Source: VBCG01 sp044226535
Lineage (GTDB): Bacteria > Pseudomonadota > Gammaproteobacteria > Burkholderiales > Casimicrobiaceae
Length of the DNA stretch: 64,000 nt
Direction: 5' to 3'
Assembly (NCBI GenBank): GCA_044226535.1
Contig: JBGAGT010000010.1
Span: 62,001 to 126,000, forward strand
The position numbers were made by a program, and so were the translations under genes. Shown here piece after piece: positions 8,909 to 17,269 of the stretch (positions are counted from its first letter, which is position 1; each line of letters starts with the position of its first letter). The notes beneath the pieces were generated by a model. The model was not told where the DNA came from. It did no database searches and was given only the letters and a program-made list of their open reading frames with translations.

Positions 8909-10248
8909 GCGTGTTGACGCTGGGCATCCTGTTCACCGTCGTCACGCTGGTGGTGATGTTCTCCGGCATGCCCATCGCCTTCGCGCTGGGAAGCGTCGCC
9001 GTGGGCTTCATGTATTTCTTCATGCCGGCCTCGGCGCTCGACACGGTCACGCAGAGCGTCTACGAGGAAATGGCGAGCATCACCCTGCTGTCGATCCCGC
9101 TGTTCATCCTCAAGGGCGCGGCGATCGGGCGCAGCAACGCGGGGCGCGACCTCTACATGGCGATGCACGCGTGGATGCAGCGCATTCCGGGCGGCCTCGG
9201 CATCGCCAACGTCTTCACCTGCGCGCTGTTCGCCGCAATGGCGGGCTCCTCGCCCGCCACCTGCTCGGCCATCGGCAGCGCGGGCATCCCCGAGATGCGC
9301 GCGCGCGGCTACTCGCCGGGCTTCGCGGCGGGCATCATCGCCGCGGGGGGTACGCTCGGCATCCTGCTGCCGCCGTCGATCACCATGATCCTGTACTCGG
9401 TGGCTGCCGAGGTCTCGCTCGGGCGCCTGTTCCTCGCCGGCATCGGGCCCGCGCTGCTGCTGGTGGCGCTGTTCTCGCTGTACGCGGCCTGGCGCTTCCG
9501 GCACGAGTTCCACGCGGCGCAGCGCGCCTTCGAGCGGGCGGGCACGCGCTCGGCCTACCTCGACGAGCGCCGCTACACGCTGGCCGAGAAGGTCGAGATG
9601 CTGCCGCGCGTGCTGCCCTTCGTGATCCTGCTGATCGGCGTGATGGTCGCGCTCTACGGCGGCTTCGCGACGCCCTCGGAGACGGCGGGCCTCGGCGCCG
9701 TCCTCGCGCTGGCGCTGATCGCCATCGTCTACAACGTCTGGCGTCCGCGGCAGCTCGCGCCAATCCTCGCCGCGACCATCAAGGAGTCGACCATGCTGAT
9801 GTTCATCATCGGCATGTCGCTGCTGTTCTCGTACGTGATGAGCTACATGCACCTCTCGCAGTCGGCGGCGCAGGCCATCGTCGCGATGCACCTGTCGCGC
9901 TGGGTGCTGCTCGGCGCGCTGCTGCTGATGGTGGTGGTGCTGGGCTTCTTCCTGCCGCCGGTGAGCATCATCCTGATGACCGCACCCATCATCCTGCCGC
10001 CGCTCAAGGCCGACGGCTTCGACCTCGTGTGGTTCGGCGTGCTCATGACCATCGTCATGGAAATGGGCCTCATCCACCCGCCGGTCGGCCTGAACCTCTT
10101 CGTCATCAAGAACATCGCGCCGGACATCTCGCTGCGCGACGTGGTGTTCGGCGTGCTGCCCTTCGTGCTGCTGATGGTCGTCGCGGTGGTCATCCTCTGC
10201 GTGTTCCCGTCAATCGCCACCGCGCTTCCCGGATGGGTCATGGGCTAG
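8905..10248 (+). CDS. dctM: TRAP transporter large permease subunit, DctM family
   Basis: The 447-residue protein is polytopic (about 12 membrane segments) and matches the DctM subunit, which forms the elevator-type transport path. Diagnostic stretches are MAGSSPATCSAIGSAGIPEM, GGTLGILLPPSITMILYS and FFLPPVSIILMTAPIILPP. Its length fits the usual 425-450. The ATG overlaps the dctQ stop as ATGA, so the three TRAP genes form one translationally coupled unit. ccmI begins only 13 bp downstream and is probably co-transcribed, although it has no functional relation. Confidence 0.95.
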   Translation: MSVLTLGILFTVVTLVVMFSGMPIAFALGSVAVGFMYFFMPASALDTVTQSVYEEMASITLLSIPLFILKGAAIGRSNAGRDLYMAMHAWMQRIPGGLGIANVFTCALFAAMAGSSPATCSAIGSAGIPEMRARGYSPGFAAGIIAAGGTLGILLPPSITMILYSVAAEVSLGRLFLAGIGPALLLVALFSLYAAWRFRHEFHAAQRAFERAGTRSAYLDERRYTLAEKVEMLPRVLPFVILLIGVMVALYGGFATPSETAGLGAVLALALIAIVYNVWRPRQLAPILAATIKESTMLMFIIGMSLLFSYVMSYMHLSQSAAQAIVAMHLSRWVLLGALLLMVVVLGFFLPPVSIILMTAPIILPPLKADGFDLVWFGVLMTIVMEMGLIHPPVGLNLFVIKNIAPDISLRDVVFGVLPFVLLMVVAVVILCVFPSIATALPGWVMG

Positions 10249-10261
10249 CATTCGCCCCGCC

Positions 10262-11671
10262 ATGCCGTCCGCCGTCGTCTTCTGGATCGCCTGCACGCTG
10301 CTCGTGCTGGGCGCGCTCGCGGTGCTGCTGCGCGCGCTGCTGCGCGGCCGCGCGAGCCTCGGCCCCGCGCGCGACGACGCCTCGACATCGCTGTTCCGCG
10401 ACCAGAAGCGCCAGCTCGACGAGGACCTCGCCGAGGGGGCGATCGACGCGGCGCAGCACCGCGCGATGGTCGACGAGCTCGCGCTGCGCCTCGGCCGCGA
10501 GATCGGCCCCGGCGCCGGCGCGCAGCCGGTCGACGGGATCCCTCGCGCGCCCGGCGGGCGGGCGGCGGAAGCCGGCGCGGGCGATCGGGGCGCGGACGCC
10601 GCAGCGGGCGGGCGGCCCGCCGCAGCGGGCGGGCGGCCCGCCGCAGCGCCCTCCGGCCGGCGCGCGCGTGGCCTGGCCATCGCCCTCGCCATCGTGCTGC
10701 CGGTGGCGAGCGCGGGGCTCTACCTGCTGCTCGGCCACCCGCAATCGCTGGTCGCGCCGGCAACCCAGGCCGGCAAGCCGGTCACGCGCGAAGGCGTGCT
10801 GGCGATGATCGACACGCTGGCGCGGCGCATGAAGGAGAACCCCGCCGATCCCAAGGGATGGGCGCTCCTCGGGCGCTCGTATGCCGCGCTCGGCCGCTAC
10901 GACGACGCCGTGCGCGCCTATGCCGAGGCCGTGCAGCGCGCACCGGGCGACGCGGGCCTGCTCGCCGACTACGCCGACGTGCTCGCCATGTCCAAGGGCT
11001 CGCTGCAGGGCGCGCCCGACGAGCTCGCGCAGCGCGCGCTGGCCGTGAACCCGCGCCATCCCAAGGCGCTCGCGCTCGCCGCCTCCGCCGCCGCCGAGCG
11101 CGACGACGTCGAGGCATCGATCGCGCTGTGGCGCCGCCTGCAGGCGGTGCTGCCGCCGCAGGGCGAGGAGGCGGGCGAGGTCGCCCAAGCGATCGCCGAG
11201 CTCGAGGGCCGCAAGGGCCCGGCCGCCGCGGGCGCGACGGGGGCGGGCGCTGCCACGGGCGCGGGCGCCCCGGCACCCGCCACGAAGGCCGCGGCCGCCG
11301 CCTCGCCGGGCGAAAAGGCCGGCGGCGCGGCGCGCATCGCCGGCGAGGTGGCGCGCGCGCCGGCGCGCGCCGCGCGGGCCTCGCCCGACGACACCGTATT
11401 CGTGTTCGCGCGCGCGGTCGACGGCCCGCGCATGCCCCTCGCGGTGCTGCGCCTCAAGGTGCGCGACCTGCCCCATGCCTTCGTGCTCGACGACAGCATG
11501 GCGATGGCGCCCGGTGCTTCCATCTCCTCGGCGCGGCGCATGGTGGTGGAAGCGCGCGTCTCGAAGAGCGGCAACGCCACGCCGGCCGCCGGCGACCTCG
11601 TGGGGCGCAGCGGCGAGGTCGGGCCCGGCACGACGAATATTCACCTCCTGATCGACAGCGTAAACCCTTGA
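10262..11671 (+). CDS. ccmI: c-type cytochrome biogenesis protein CcmI (CycH-like, TPR)
   Basis: CcmI chaperones apocytochrome c for system I heme ligation. The 469-residue product has an N-terminal membrane helix (about 5-27) and the family block SLFRDQKRQLDEDLAEG. A second helix lies near 137-160. TPR repeats follow at about 180-310 (GWALLGRSYAALGRYDDAV). The C-terminal periplasmic domain (about 375-469) resembles the CycH C-terminus. Two low-complexity linkers are rich in Ala, Gly and Pro; the first contains a 21-bp tandem repeat encoding AAGGRPA. It stands 8 kb upstream of the rest of the ccm genes, behind a TRAP operon, which is unusual. Confidence 0.85.
   Translation: MPSAVVFWIACTLLVLGALAVLLRALLRGRASLGPARDDASTSLFRDQKRQLDEDLAEGAIDAAQHRAMVDELALRLGREIGPGAGAQPVDGIPRAPGGRAAEAGAGDRGADAAAGGRPAAAGGRPAAAPSGRRARGLAIALAIVLPVASAGLYLLLGHPQSLVAPATQAGKPVTREGVLAMIDTLARRMKENPADPKGWALLGRSYAALGRYDDAVRAYAEAVQRAPGDAGLLADYADVLAMSKGSLQGAPDELAQRALAVNPRHPKALALAASAAAERDDVEASIALWRRLQAVLPPQGEEAGEVAQAIAELEGRKGPAAAGATGAGAATGAGAPAPATKAAAAASPGEKAGGAARIAGEVARAPARAARASPDDTVFVFARAVDGPRMPLAVLRLKVRDLPHAFVLDDSMAMAPGASISSARRMVVEARVSKSGNATPAAGDLVGRSGEVGPGTTNIHLLIDSVNP
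10601..10648 (+). repeat. 21-bp tandem repeat inside ccmI
   Basis: Two perfect 21-bp units plus 6 bp of a third (unit starts GCAGCGGGCGGGCGG) lie in frame in the linker of ccmI and encode repeated AAGGRPA. A multiple of three, it changes linker length without breaking the frame. Confidence 0.85.
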
Positions 11672-11710
11672 TTCGATGCTATGATGCCGCGCGGTCTCGG
11701 AGGGGCATCG

Positions 11711-13033
11711 ATGCAGCATCGAACGGGTCGCAGGGGAAGGATTCTCGCGGTGGCAGCCGCTGCCGCGTTGCTCGCGCCATGCGCATGGGCCGCGACGCTC
11801 GACGAGCTGCGCAAGGCCGTCGATTCGAACCACTCGGTCGATGCCTTCGCGATGTGCACCGGCATCGATCGCACGGCGATGCCCGAGGCGGACCTCTGGT
11901 GCGGCATCGCCGCCGTCGACACCGGGCACGTGGGTGAAGGCGTCCTGGCGCTGGAGCGCTACTCGCTCACCCATCCGGACGACGCGCGCGGCCGCCTGGA
12001 GCTCGCCCGCGCCTATTTCTATGCCGGTGACGACCGCCGCGCGCGCGAGGAATTCGAATCGGTGCGCGCGCTCGACCCGCCGGCCGACGTGCGCGCCGGC
12101 ATCCAGCGCTATCTCGACGCCCTGACGCTGCGCGAGTCGCAATACAAGCCTTCGCTCACCGGCTGGGTCGAGGCGGGCGTCGGTTACGACAGCAACGTCA
12201 ACGCGGGCGTTTCGCAGGCCGACATCGCGCTGCCGGTGCTCGGCCGCGTCACCGTCGCCGACGTCGGCATCGAGCGCGGCGACGGCTTCGGCGTGCTCTC
12301 GGGTGCGTTCAACTACTCGCACCCGGTCGCGCCGGGCCTCGCGCTGTTCGTGGGCGGCACCGGCACCGGCAATTTCTATTTCTCGGAAAGCGACTTCGAC
12401 CTCGCACAGGTCGCCCTCAACGCCGGCGGCATCTACCGTCGCCAGGCCGATTCCTTCGCGCTCACCTACGCCTACGGCAAGATCCTGCTCGACGGCTCGA
12501 GCTTCCGCAGCAGCAACGGCGTGGCCTTCGAGTGGCGCCACCAGCTCGACGCAACGACCAGCGTGAGCGTCATCCCGCAATACGCGCGCCTCGATTACGA
12601 CGGCGAGAACAGCGTGCGCGACGCCGACTTCTACGCGCTGGGCTTCGGCGTCCGCCACGGATGGCTCACCGCCTGGCAGCCGGTGCTCAACGCCAGCGCC
12701 TACGGCGGGCGCGAGCGCGACCGGCGCGACCGGCCCGACCTCGGGCGCGACCTGTGGGGACTCAACGCCGACCTCACGGTGTCGCCCTCCCCCTTCTGGG
12801 CGCTGAACGCCGGCTTCGCCTTCCTGCGCAGCGACTACGACGGCGCGATGCCGTTGATCGAGACCACGCGCCGCGACGACAACTACGTCGCCTCGCTGGG
12901 CGCGCTCTACTTCTTCGCGCGCAACCTGTCGGGACGCCTCGAATACCAGTACCAGCGCAACAACTCGAACCTCGAGCTCTACGACTACACGCGCAACCTC
13001 GTGATGCTCAAGCTGCGCTACGACTTCAAGTAG
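11711..13033 (+). CDS. TPR plus outer-membrane beta-barrel protein, Slam/DUF560-like
   Basis: The 440-residue product has a signal peptide (about 1-27), a TPR-like helical region (about 60-140: RGRLELARAYFYAGDDRRAR) and a C-terminal barrel (about 150-440). The barrel has alternating aromatic/hydrophobic strands and opens with VEAGVGYDSNVNAGV (GYDSNVN at 158-164). This TPR-then-barrel layout and that motif match the DUF560/surface lipoprotein assembly modifier group, which moves cargo across the outer membrane. The end YDFK lacks the ideal terminal Phe but is barrel-like. I chose the ATG at 11711 because GGAGGGG lies 7 bp before it; an ATG at 11681 is also in frame. The FecR-barrel gene follows after 16 bp, probably its partner. 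Confidence 0.72.
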   Translation: MQHRTGRRGRILAVAAAAALLAPCAWAATLDELRKAVDSNHSVDAFAMCTGIDRTAMPEADLWCGIAAVDTGHVGEGVLALERYSLTHPDDARGRLELARAYFYAGDDRRAREEFESVRALDPPADVRAGIQRYLDALTLRESQYKPSLTGWVEAGVGYDSNVNAGVSQADIALPVLGRVTVADVGIERGDGFGVLSGAFNYSHPVAPGLALFVGGTGTGNFYFSESDFDLAQVALNAGGIYRRQADSFALTYAYGKILLDGSSFRSSNGVAFEWRHQLDATTSVSVIPQYARLDYDGENSVRDADFYALGFGVRHGWLTAWQPVLNASAYGGRERDRRDRPDLGRDLWGLNADLTVSPSPFWALNAGFAFLRSDYDGAMPLIETTRRDDNYVASLGALYFFARNLSGRLEYQYQRNNSNLELYDYTRNLVMLKLRYDFK

Positions 13034-13049
13034 CGGGAAAGGCGCGAAC

Positions 13050-14546
13050 GTGGACCACCGCCTGATCACATCGCTGCGCGCCGCAGCGGCGCTCGCCGCC
13101 TTCGCGATGGCGTCGCTGGCCTTCGCGCAGGCGGGACGCATCGTGCTCGCCGTCGGCGACGTCGCCGTGGTGCGCGGCGCGGAGCGCGCGAAGGCCGTGC
13201 CCGGCACGACCTTCAACGCCGGCGACGCCATCGTCACCGGCGCGCAAAGCCACGCGCAGCTGCGATTCGCCGACGACGCGCTCGTCGCACTCAAGCCCGA
13301 CAGCGAGTTCCGCATCGAGACCTTCGTGTTCAACGGCAGCAACGACGGCAACGAGCGCGCGGTGTTCCGCCTGGTGCGCGGCGGCTTCCGCACGCTCACC
13401 GGCCAGGTCGGCAGGGTCGACCACGAGCGCTACAGCGTCGTCACCACGCAGGCGACCATCGGCATCCGCGGCACCCACTACCTGCTGCAGGTCTGCGCCG
13501 CCGACGAATGCCGCGACACGCCCGAGTCGGCGCCCGCGCCCCCCGGCACCTACGGCGGCGTGCTCGACGGGCGCATCGCCGCGACCACGCCCTTCGGCAC
13601 CAGCGAGTTCGGCGTGCGCGAGTTCTTCCTGGTGCCCCCGGGCGAGGGCGCGCTGCGCCTCATAGCCCCGCCGCGCTTCCTCGCCGACTCGCTGAAGGGC
13701 CGCGTGCAGGTCGCGCGCACGGCCCCCGCCGAGCTGACCTTCCCCAAGATGCCCGACTCGCCGCAGGGCTTCGCGGTGCCCAAGGACCCGTTCGTCTACC
13801 TCGCCACCGAGGACCTCAACAACGGCGACATCATCGGCACGGGCCGCAACTACGTGGTGGGCTCCGACCTGTACACGCTCGAGCTCGGCTCCGTCGCCAC
13901 GGCCGACGATCCCTTTACCCTCGACGGCCAGGGGCGCGTGACGGCCATCGACACCGGCACGCTGCACGCGAGCCTCGGCAGCGCGACGCTGGTCGACACC
14001 GGCAGCGCAGTCGACGCCGGCGGGCTCAACTGGGGCCGCTGGAGCGGCGAGGGCTCGACCATCACCCAGACGCTGCCCAACGGCGAGACGCGCAGCAACG
14101 ACGGCGGCAACCTGCACTACATCTACGGCAATGCCGCCACCAACATCCCCACCTCGGGCGTGGTGAGCTTCGCGCCCGTGGGCGGCACGCGCCCCACCGA
14201 CTCGGCGGGCGGCGTGGGCACGCTGATCTCCGGCGGCACCGTCACCGTCGACTTCGGCCAGGCGAGCCTCGCGCTCGCCGGGCTGACCGTGGGCATGGGC
14301 GCCGACGCGACCTACTCGATGAGCGGCACGACGCGGCTCGCCGGGCCGCTGTTCTCGACCTCGGGCATCGGCGCGCAGGTGTCGTGCACGGGGACGGGCT
14401 GCCAGCCGCTGGTCGCCGGCAATTTCGCGGGCTTCCTCGCCGGCCCCGGCGTCACCGGCGTGGGCCTCGACTACTACTTCAACGGCCGCGGCGGCAACGT
14501 CATCGAGGGCAACGTCGGGTATCGGCGCTGCACGCCGAGCTGCTGA
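13050..14546 (+). CDS. FecR-domain secreted protein with C-terminal TbpB-like barrel region
   Basis: The 498-residue product has a cleavable signal peptide (about 1-28, AFAQA) with no lipobox cysteine. A FecR domain follows (about 30-150) with GDVAVVRG, RFADDALVALKPDSEFRI and the hallmark ATIGIRGTHYLLQ. The last 170 residues are beta-rich and Gly-rich (TVTVDFGQASLALAG, NFAGFLAGPGVTGVGLDYYF, VIEGNVGYRR). They resemble the small barrel of TbpB-like Slam cargo; that comparison is from pattern only. The start is a GTG with AAAGG upstream. There is no FecI sigma or TonB receptor nearby, so this is not a classical Fec regulator. It is probably co-transcribed with the upstream barrel gene. Confidence 0.75.
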   Translation: MDHRLITSLRAAAALAAFAMASLAFAQAGRIVLAVGDVAVVRGAERAKAVPGTTFNAGDAIVTGAQSHAQLRFADDALVALKPDSEFRIETFVFNGSNDGNERAVFRLVRGGFRTLTGQVGRVDHERYSVVTTQATIGIRGTHYLLQVCAADECRDTPESAPAPPGTYGGVLDGRIAATTPFGTSEFGVREFFLVPPGEGALRLIAPPRFLADSLKGRVQVARTAPAELTFPKMPDSPQGFAVPKDPFVYLATEDLNNGDIIGTGRNYVVGSDLYTLELGSVATADDPFTLDGQGRVTAIDTGTLHASLGSATLVDTGSAVDAGGLNWGRWSGEGSTITQTLPNGETRSNDGGNLHYIYGNAATNIPTSGVVSFAPVGGTRPTDSAGGVGTLISGGTVTVDFGQASLALAGLTVGMGADATYSMSGTTRLAGPLFSTSGIGAQVSCTGTGCQPLVAGNFAGFLAGPGVTGVGLDYYFNGRGGNVIEGNVGYRRCTPSC

Positions 14547-14583
14547 GCTTTACCGGCGACGGCGGCGGCGGCGGCGGCAGCTG

Positions 14584-14722
14584 CGCAATCGCAGCGGCCT
14601 GTCGCACATCGGCAAGCGTGCGGCGGCCATCGGGGGCTCGGTCTTCGCGATGAACCCAGCTCAGGCCCGATCCCCCGACGTCCGCCGCGCCGATGCGCTC
14701 GGGCCGCCGCGATTGCGGCTTC
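14584..14722. repeat. Large imperfect inverted repeat A in the fecR/cyclase convergent gap
   Basis: The arms at about 14584-14641 and 14663-14722 pair imperfectly: GCAATCGCAGCGGCC and ATCGGGGGCTCGG on the left match the reverse complement on the right. The interior contains GCGATGAACCCAGCTCAGG. It begins about 40 bp after the FecR gene stop. The left arm is also related in sequence to the second inverted repeat at 14905-15018, but in the opposite orientation to that repeat's right arm. Confidence 0.7.
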
Positions 14723-14771
14723 CGTAGCCTCCCTCGCGGGTCTTGGTTCGACGGCACCTCGCAGCGATCAC

Positions 14772-14815
14772 GCCGTCATCCCCGCCGCCGTCATCCCCGC
14801 GCAAGCGGGGACCCA
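14772..14815. repeat. REP-like GTCATCCCCGC element, one full and one truncated copy
   Basis: A truncated copy (CGTCATCCCCGCCG) is followed by a full one whose core CCCCGCGCAAGCGGGG forms a hairpin and is followed by ACCCA. The same element recurs in at least five other gaps of this window. Confidence 0.8.
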
Positions 14816-14904
14816 GCCTTCAAGGTGTCGCAGTGGCACCCGCGCAACGCCGCGCAATCCCGGGCAGCCCACCGGCAACCGTATCGCCGGAAGCCGCAAA
14901 GCTT

Positions 14905-15018
14905 GCGTCGTCGTTTCCATCGGCGCGACGGACGCCGGGGCTCGGCCCGCAGCCGGGTTCATCGCGAGGACCGAGCCCCGGTGGCCGTCGCACGTCTTGC
15001 CGATGGAAGCGACGACGC
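14905..15018. repeat. Large imperfect inverted repeat B in the fecR/cyclase convergent gap
   Basis: The left arm (14905-14947) and right arm (about 14968-15018) are nearly complementary. GCGTCGTCG(T/C)TTCCATCGGC heads both arms and CCGGGGCTCGG(C/T)CC ends both. The loop carries AGCCGGGTTCATCGCGAG. The element starts 27 bp past the cyclase stop codon. A hairpin of this length between convergent genes could end transcription from both sides, but no T-run is present. The remaining gap sequence (14723-14904) holds only the REP-like copies and no credible gene. Confidence 0.75.
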
Positions 15019-15044
15019 ATGTTTGCGCGGGTCCCGCAATACCC

Positions 15045-17261
15045 CTACTTCACCGTCATGCTCGTCGCCCCATCCCAGTCCCCGGGCGGCGGCTCGACCT
15101 CGAACGCGCGGCAGCGCTCGATGAACAGCGCGTACAGCGTGGTCGACACGTCCTCGGACTCGAGCGCCTCGAAGCCCCGCCTCGCCTCGGCGAAGCGGCG
15201 CGCGCGGTAGGCCGCCAGCGCCTCGTTCCAGGTCGCGAGCCGTGCGCGCGCGCTGGCGCCGATCTCGATGCCCAGCGGCTCGCAGATCGCCACCGGTGCG
15301 GCGCGGTTCACCACGCGCACGTAGTCGATCTCGCGCCACACGAAACCGGGTGCCGCTGCGCGCGTCGCCTCGCCGGCGAGGATGGTCACGCCGTAGAGCT
15401 TGGTCAGGCCCTCGACGCGCGACGCGAGGTTCACGGCATCGCCGAGCACCGTGTAGGCCTTGCGGAACTTCGAGCCCATGTCGCCCACGTTCATGCTGCC
15501 GGTGTTGAGGCCGACGCCGATGGCGAGCTCGGGCCAGCCGCGCGCCCTGAACGAAGGCGCGAGCGCAGGCATGGTCTCGCGCATCACCATCGCCGCGGTG
15601 ACGGCGTCGCGCGCATGTGCGAGGTTGGCGATGGGCGCGCCCCAGAAGGCCATGATCGCGTCGCCGATGTACTTGTCGATGGTGCCGTGGGTGCGATGGA
15701 TGGCCTCGGTCATCGCCGTCAGGTAGGCGTTCATCATCGCCGACAGGTCCTTCGGCGACAGCCGCTCGGACACGGCGGTGAACTGGCGCACGTCGGAGAA
15801 CAGCACGGTGAGCTCGCGGCTCTCGCCCTCGAGCGAGAAGCTGCGGCCGCTGTCGCGCATCTCGCGCACGCGCTCGGGCGGGATGTATTCGCCGAAGAGG
15901 CTCGAGAGCTGTTGCGTCTGCCGCGCCTCGTTGACGAAGCCCGTCAGCAGGTTGTAGAGCCACAGCACCAGCAGCATGGCGAGCGTGCGCGCGAGCGGCA
16001 CCACCGAGCGCTCGTGCATCCAGAACCACAGGTTGATCCCGGTCACCAGCGCCGCCACGGCCAGGATCCCGGCGGTGGTGAGGAGCGGCCGCTTCCAGGG
16101 GATGAGGAACACCACCAGCAGCCCCGCCAGCGCGAGGATCAGCGCCTCGACCTCGCGCGCGCCGCGCGGCGTCGAGGTCATGTCGCCGTTGAGCATGCCC
16201 GACACCAGGCTCGCATGCAGCTCGACACCGGGGAAGTCCGGGCCGAAAGGCGTCGAGCGCAGGTCTTGCAGGCCCTTGGCCGTCGTGCCGACCAGCACGA
16301 TCGCGCCCTCGATGCCCTGCACCTTGGCGCTGCCGGCGAGCACGTCGGCCGCGGATTCGTAGTGGAAGGTGCGCCGCGCGCCGCGGTAGGGCACCCACGC
16401 GAGGCCGTCGGCGGCGACGGGGACGACCATGCCGCCGGCGTCGAGCTCGGCCAAATCGCCGTTGGCGTCGAACACCGGCTTGATCGATTTCGACTCGACC
16501 GCGACCGCCGCCAGCGCCAGCGACAGCGAGGGGTAGAACGCGTCGCCATAGCGCTTGATCATGGGCACGCGGCGCACGACGTTGTCGACGTCGAAGGCGG
16601 GGTCAAAATGGCCCGAGGCCGCGGCGGCGTGCATCAGCGACGGCAGGTTTGAGGTGTAGCCCTTTTCCTGCGCGAGCGGGATCACGTGCCCGCGCAGCGC
16701 ATCGACGGTGAACGCGGGCTTCGGCAGCTCGCCGGTCTTCTGCTCGCTGTCGTTGAAGCCGAAGGCGAGCACCACCGGCTTGCCCTCGAGCGCCGCGGCG
16801 AAGGCCGCGTCGAAATCCAGCGCGGGCCGCAGCGCGCTCCAGCGCTCGCCGAATCCCGGCGTGGCGACGAAGGCCGTCGAGGCCAGCCGGTCGATCACCG
16901 CGACACCGCTCGAGGTGTCGGGCTCGGCGAACACCACGTCGAAGCCGATGGCGTGGGCGTGGTAGCGCTCGAACAGCTGCTCGACCAGCCGCGCCATGCG
17001 GTCGCGCGACCAGGGCCAGCGGCCTTCGCGCGCGAGGCTCGCCTCGTCGATGTCGACGATCACCACCTGCGGGTCGGGCGTGCCGGGGCTCGCGAACGCG
17101 AGCCGCGCGTCGTAGGCGATGGCCTCGAGCTTGGGGACGAGCGGCAGGTCGAACGCGGGCGACAGCGCACCCAGCGCGAACACCAGCACGATCACCCCGC
17201 CGACCAGCCAACGCGGTGCGCCGGCCAGCCAGCCGAGGAGCCTGCCGGGCGTGACGCGCAC
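15045..17261 (-). CDS. CHASE2-domain class III adenylate/guanylate cyclase
   Basis: The 738-residue inner-membrane protein would make cyclic AMP (or GMP) in response to an extracytoplasmic signal. An N-terminal helix (about 18-38) leads into a periplasmic CHASE2 domain (about 40-385, with QVVIVDIDEASLAREGRWPW and GFDVVFAEPD). Three membrane helices follow (about 388-465), then a class III cyclase domain (about 510-690). Metal-binding Asp residues are in LFSDVRQFTAVSERL and KYIGDAIMAFWGAP. YTVLGDAVNLASRVEGL is the conserved purine/transition-state region; its Asp in LGDAVN favours adenylate use. It is convergent with the FecR gene. CHASE2 cyclases and FecR proteins often neighbour each other in betaproteobacteria (general recollection, not tested here). 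Confidence 0.93.
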   Translation of the reverse strand: MRVTPGRLLGWLAGAPRWLVGGVIVLVFALGALSPAFDLPLVPKLEAIAYDARLAFASPGTPDPQVVIVDIDEASLAREGRWPWSRDRMARLVEQLFERYHAHAIGFDVVFAEPDTSSGVAVIDRLASTAFVATPGFGERWSALRPALDFDAAFAAALEGKPVVLAFGFNDSEQKTGELPKPAFTVDALRGHVIPLAQEKGYTSNLPSLMHAAAASGHFDPAFDVDNVVRRVPMIKRYGDAFYPSLSLALAAVAVESKSIKPVFDANGDLAELDAGGMVVPVAADGLAWVPYRGARRTFHYESAADVLAGSAKVQGIEGAIVLVGTTAKGLQDLRSTPFGPDFPGVELHASLVSGMLNGDMTSTPRGAREVEALILALAGLLVVFLIPWKRPLLTTAGILAVAALVTGINLWFWMHERSVVPLARTLAMLLVLWLYNLLTGFVNEARQTQQLSSLFGEYIPPERVREMRDSGRSFSLEGESRELTVLFSDVRQFTAVSERLSPKDLSAMMNAYLTAMTEAIHRTHGTIDKYIGDAIMAFWGAPIANLAHARDAVTAAMVMRETMPALAPSFRARGWPELAIGVGLNTGSMNVGDMGSKFRKAYTVLGDAVNLASRVEGLTKLYGVTILAGEATRAAAPGFVWREIDYVRVVNRAAPVAICEPLGIEIGASARARLATWNEALAAYRARRFAEARRGFEALESEDVSTTLYALFIERCRAFEVEPPPGDWDGATSMTVK

Positions 17262-17269
17262 GCCCGCAG

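Noticed and set aside
13050..14546. FecR protein as part of a FecI-FecR-FecA iron signalling set
   Set aside because: No sigma factor or TonB-dependent receptor is near. The protein has a cleavable signal peptide instead of the inner-membrane topology of classical FecR.
14500..14660. Possible frameshift at the C-terminus of the FecR protein
   Set aside because: The last codons (GYRRCTPSC) look odd, but a one-base shift gives an Arg-rich continuation into the repeat with no better similarity. The barrel-like part is complete before it.
14693..15210. Overlapping open frames in the fecR/cyclase gap
   Set aside because: They run through inverted repeats and REP-like elements on both strands, with Arg/Ser-rich translations and no ribosome site.
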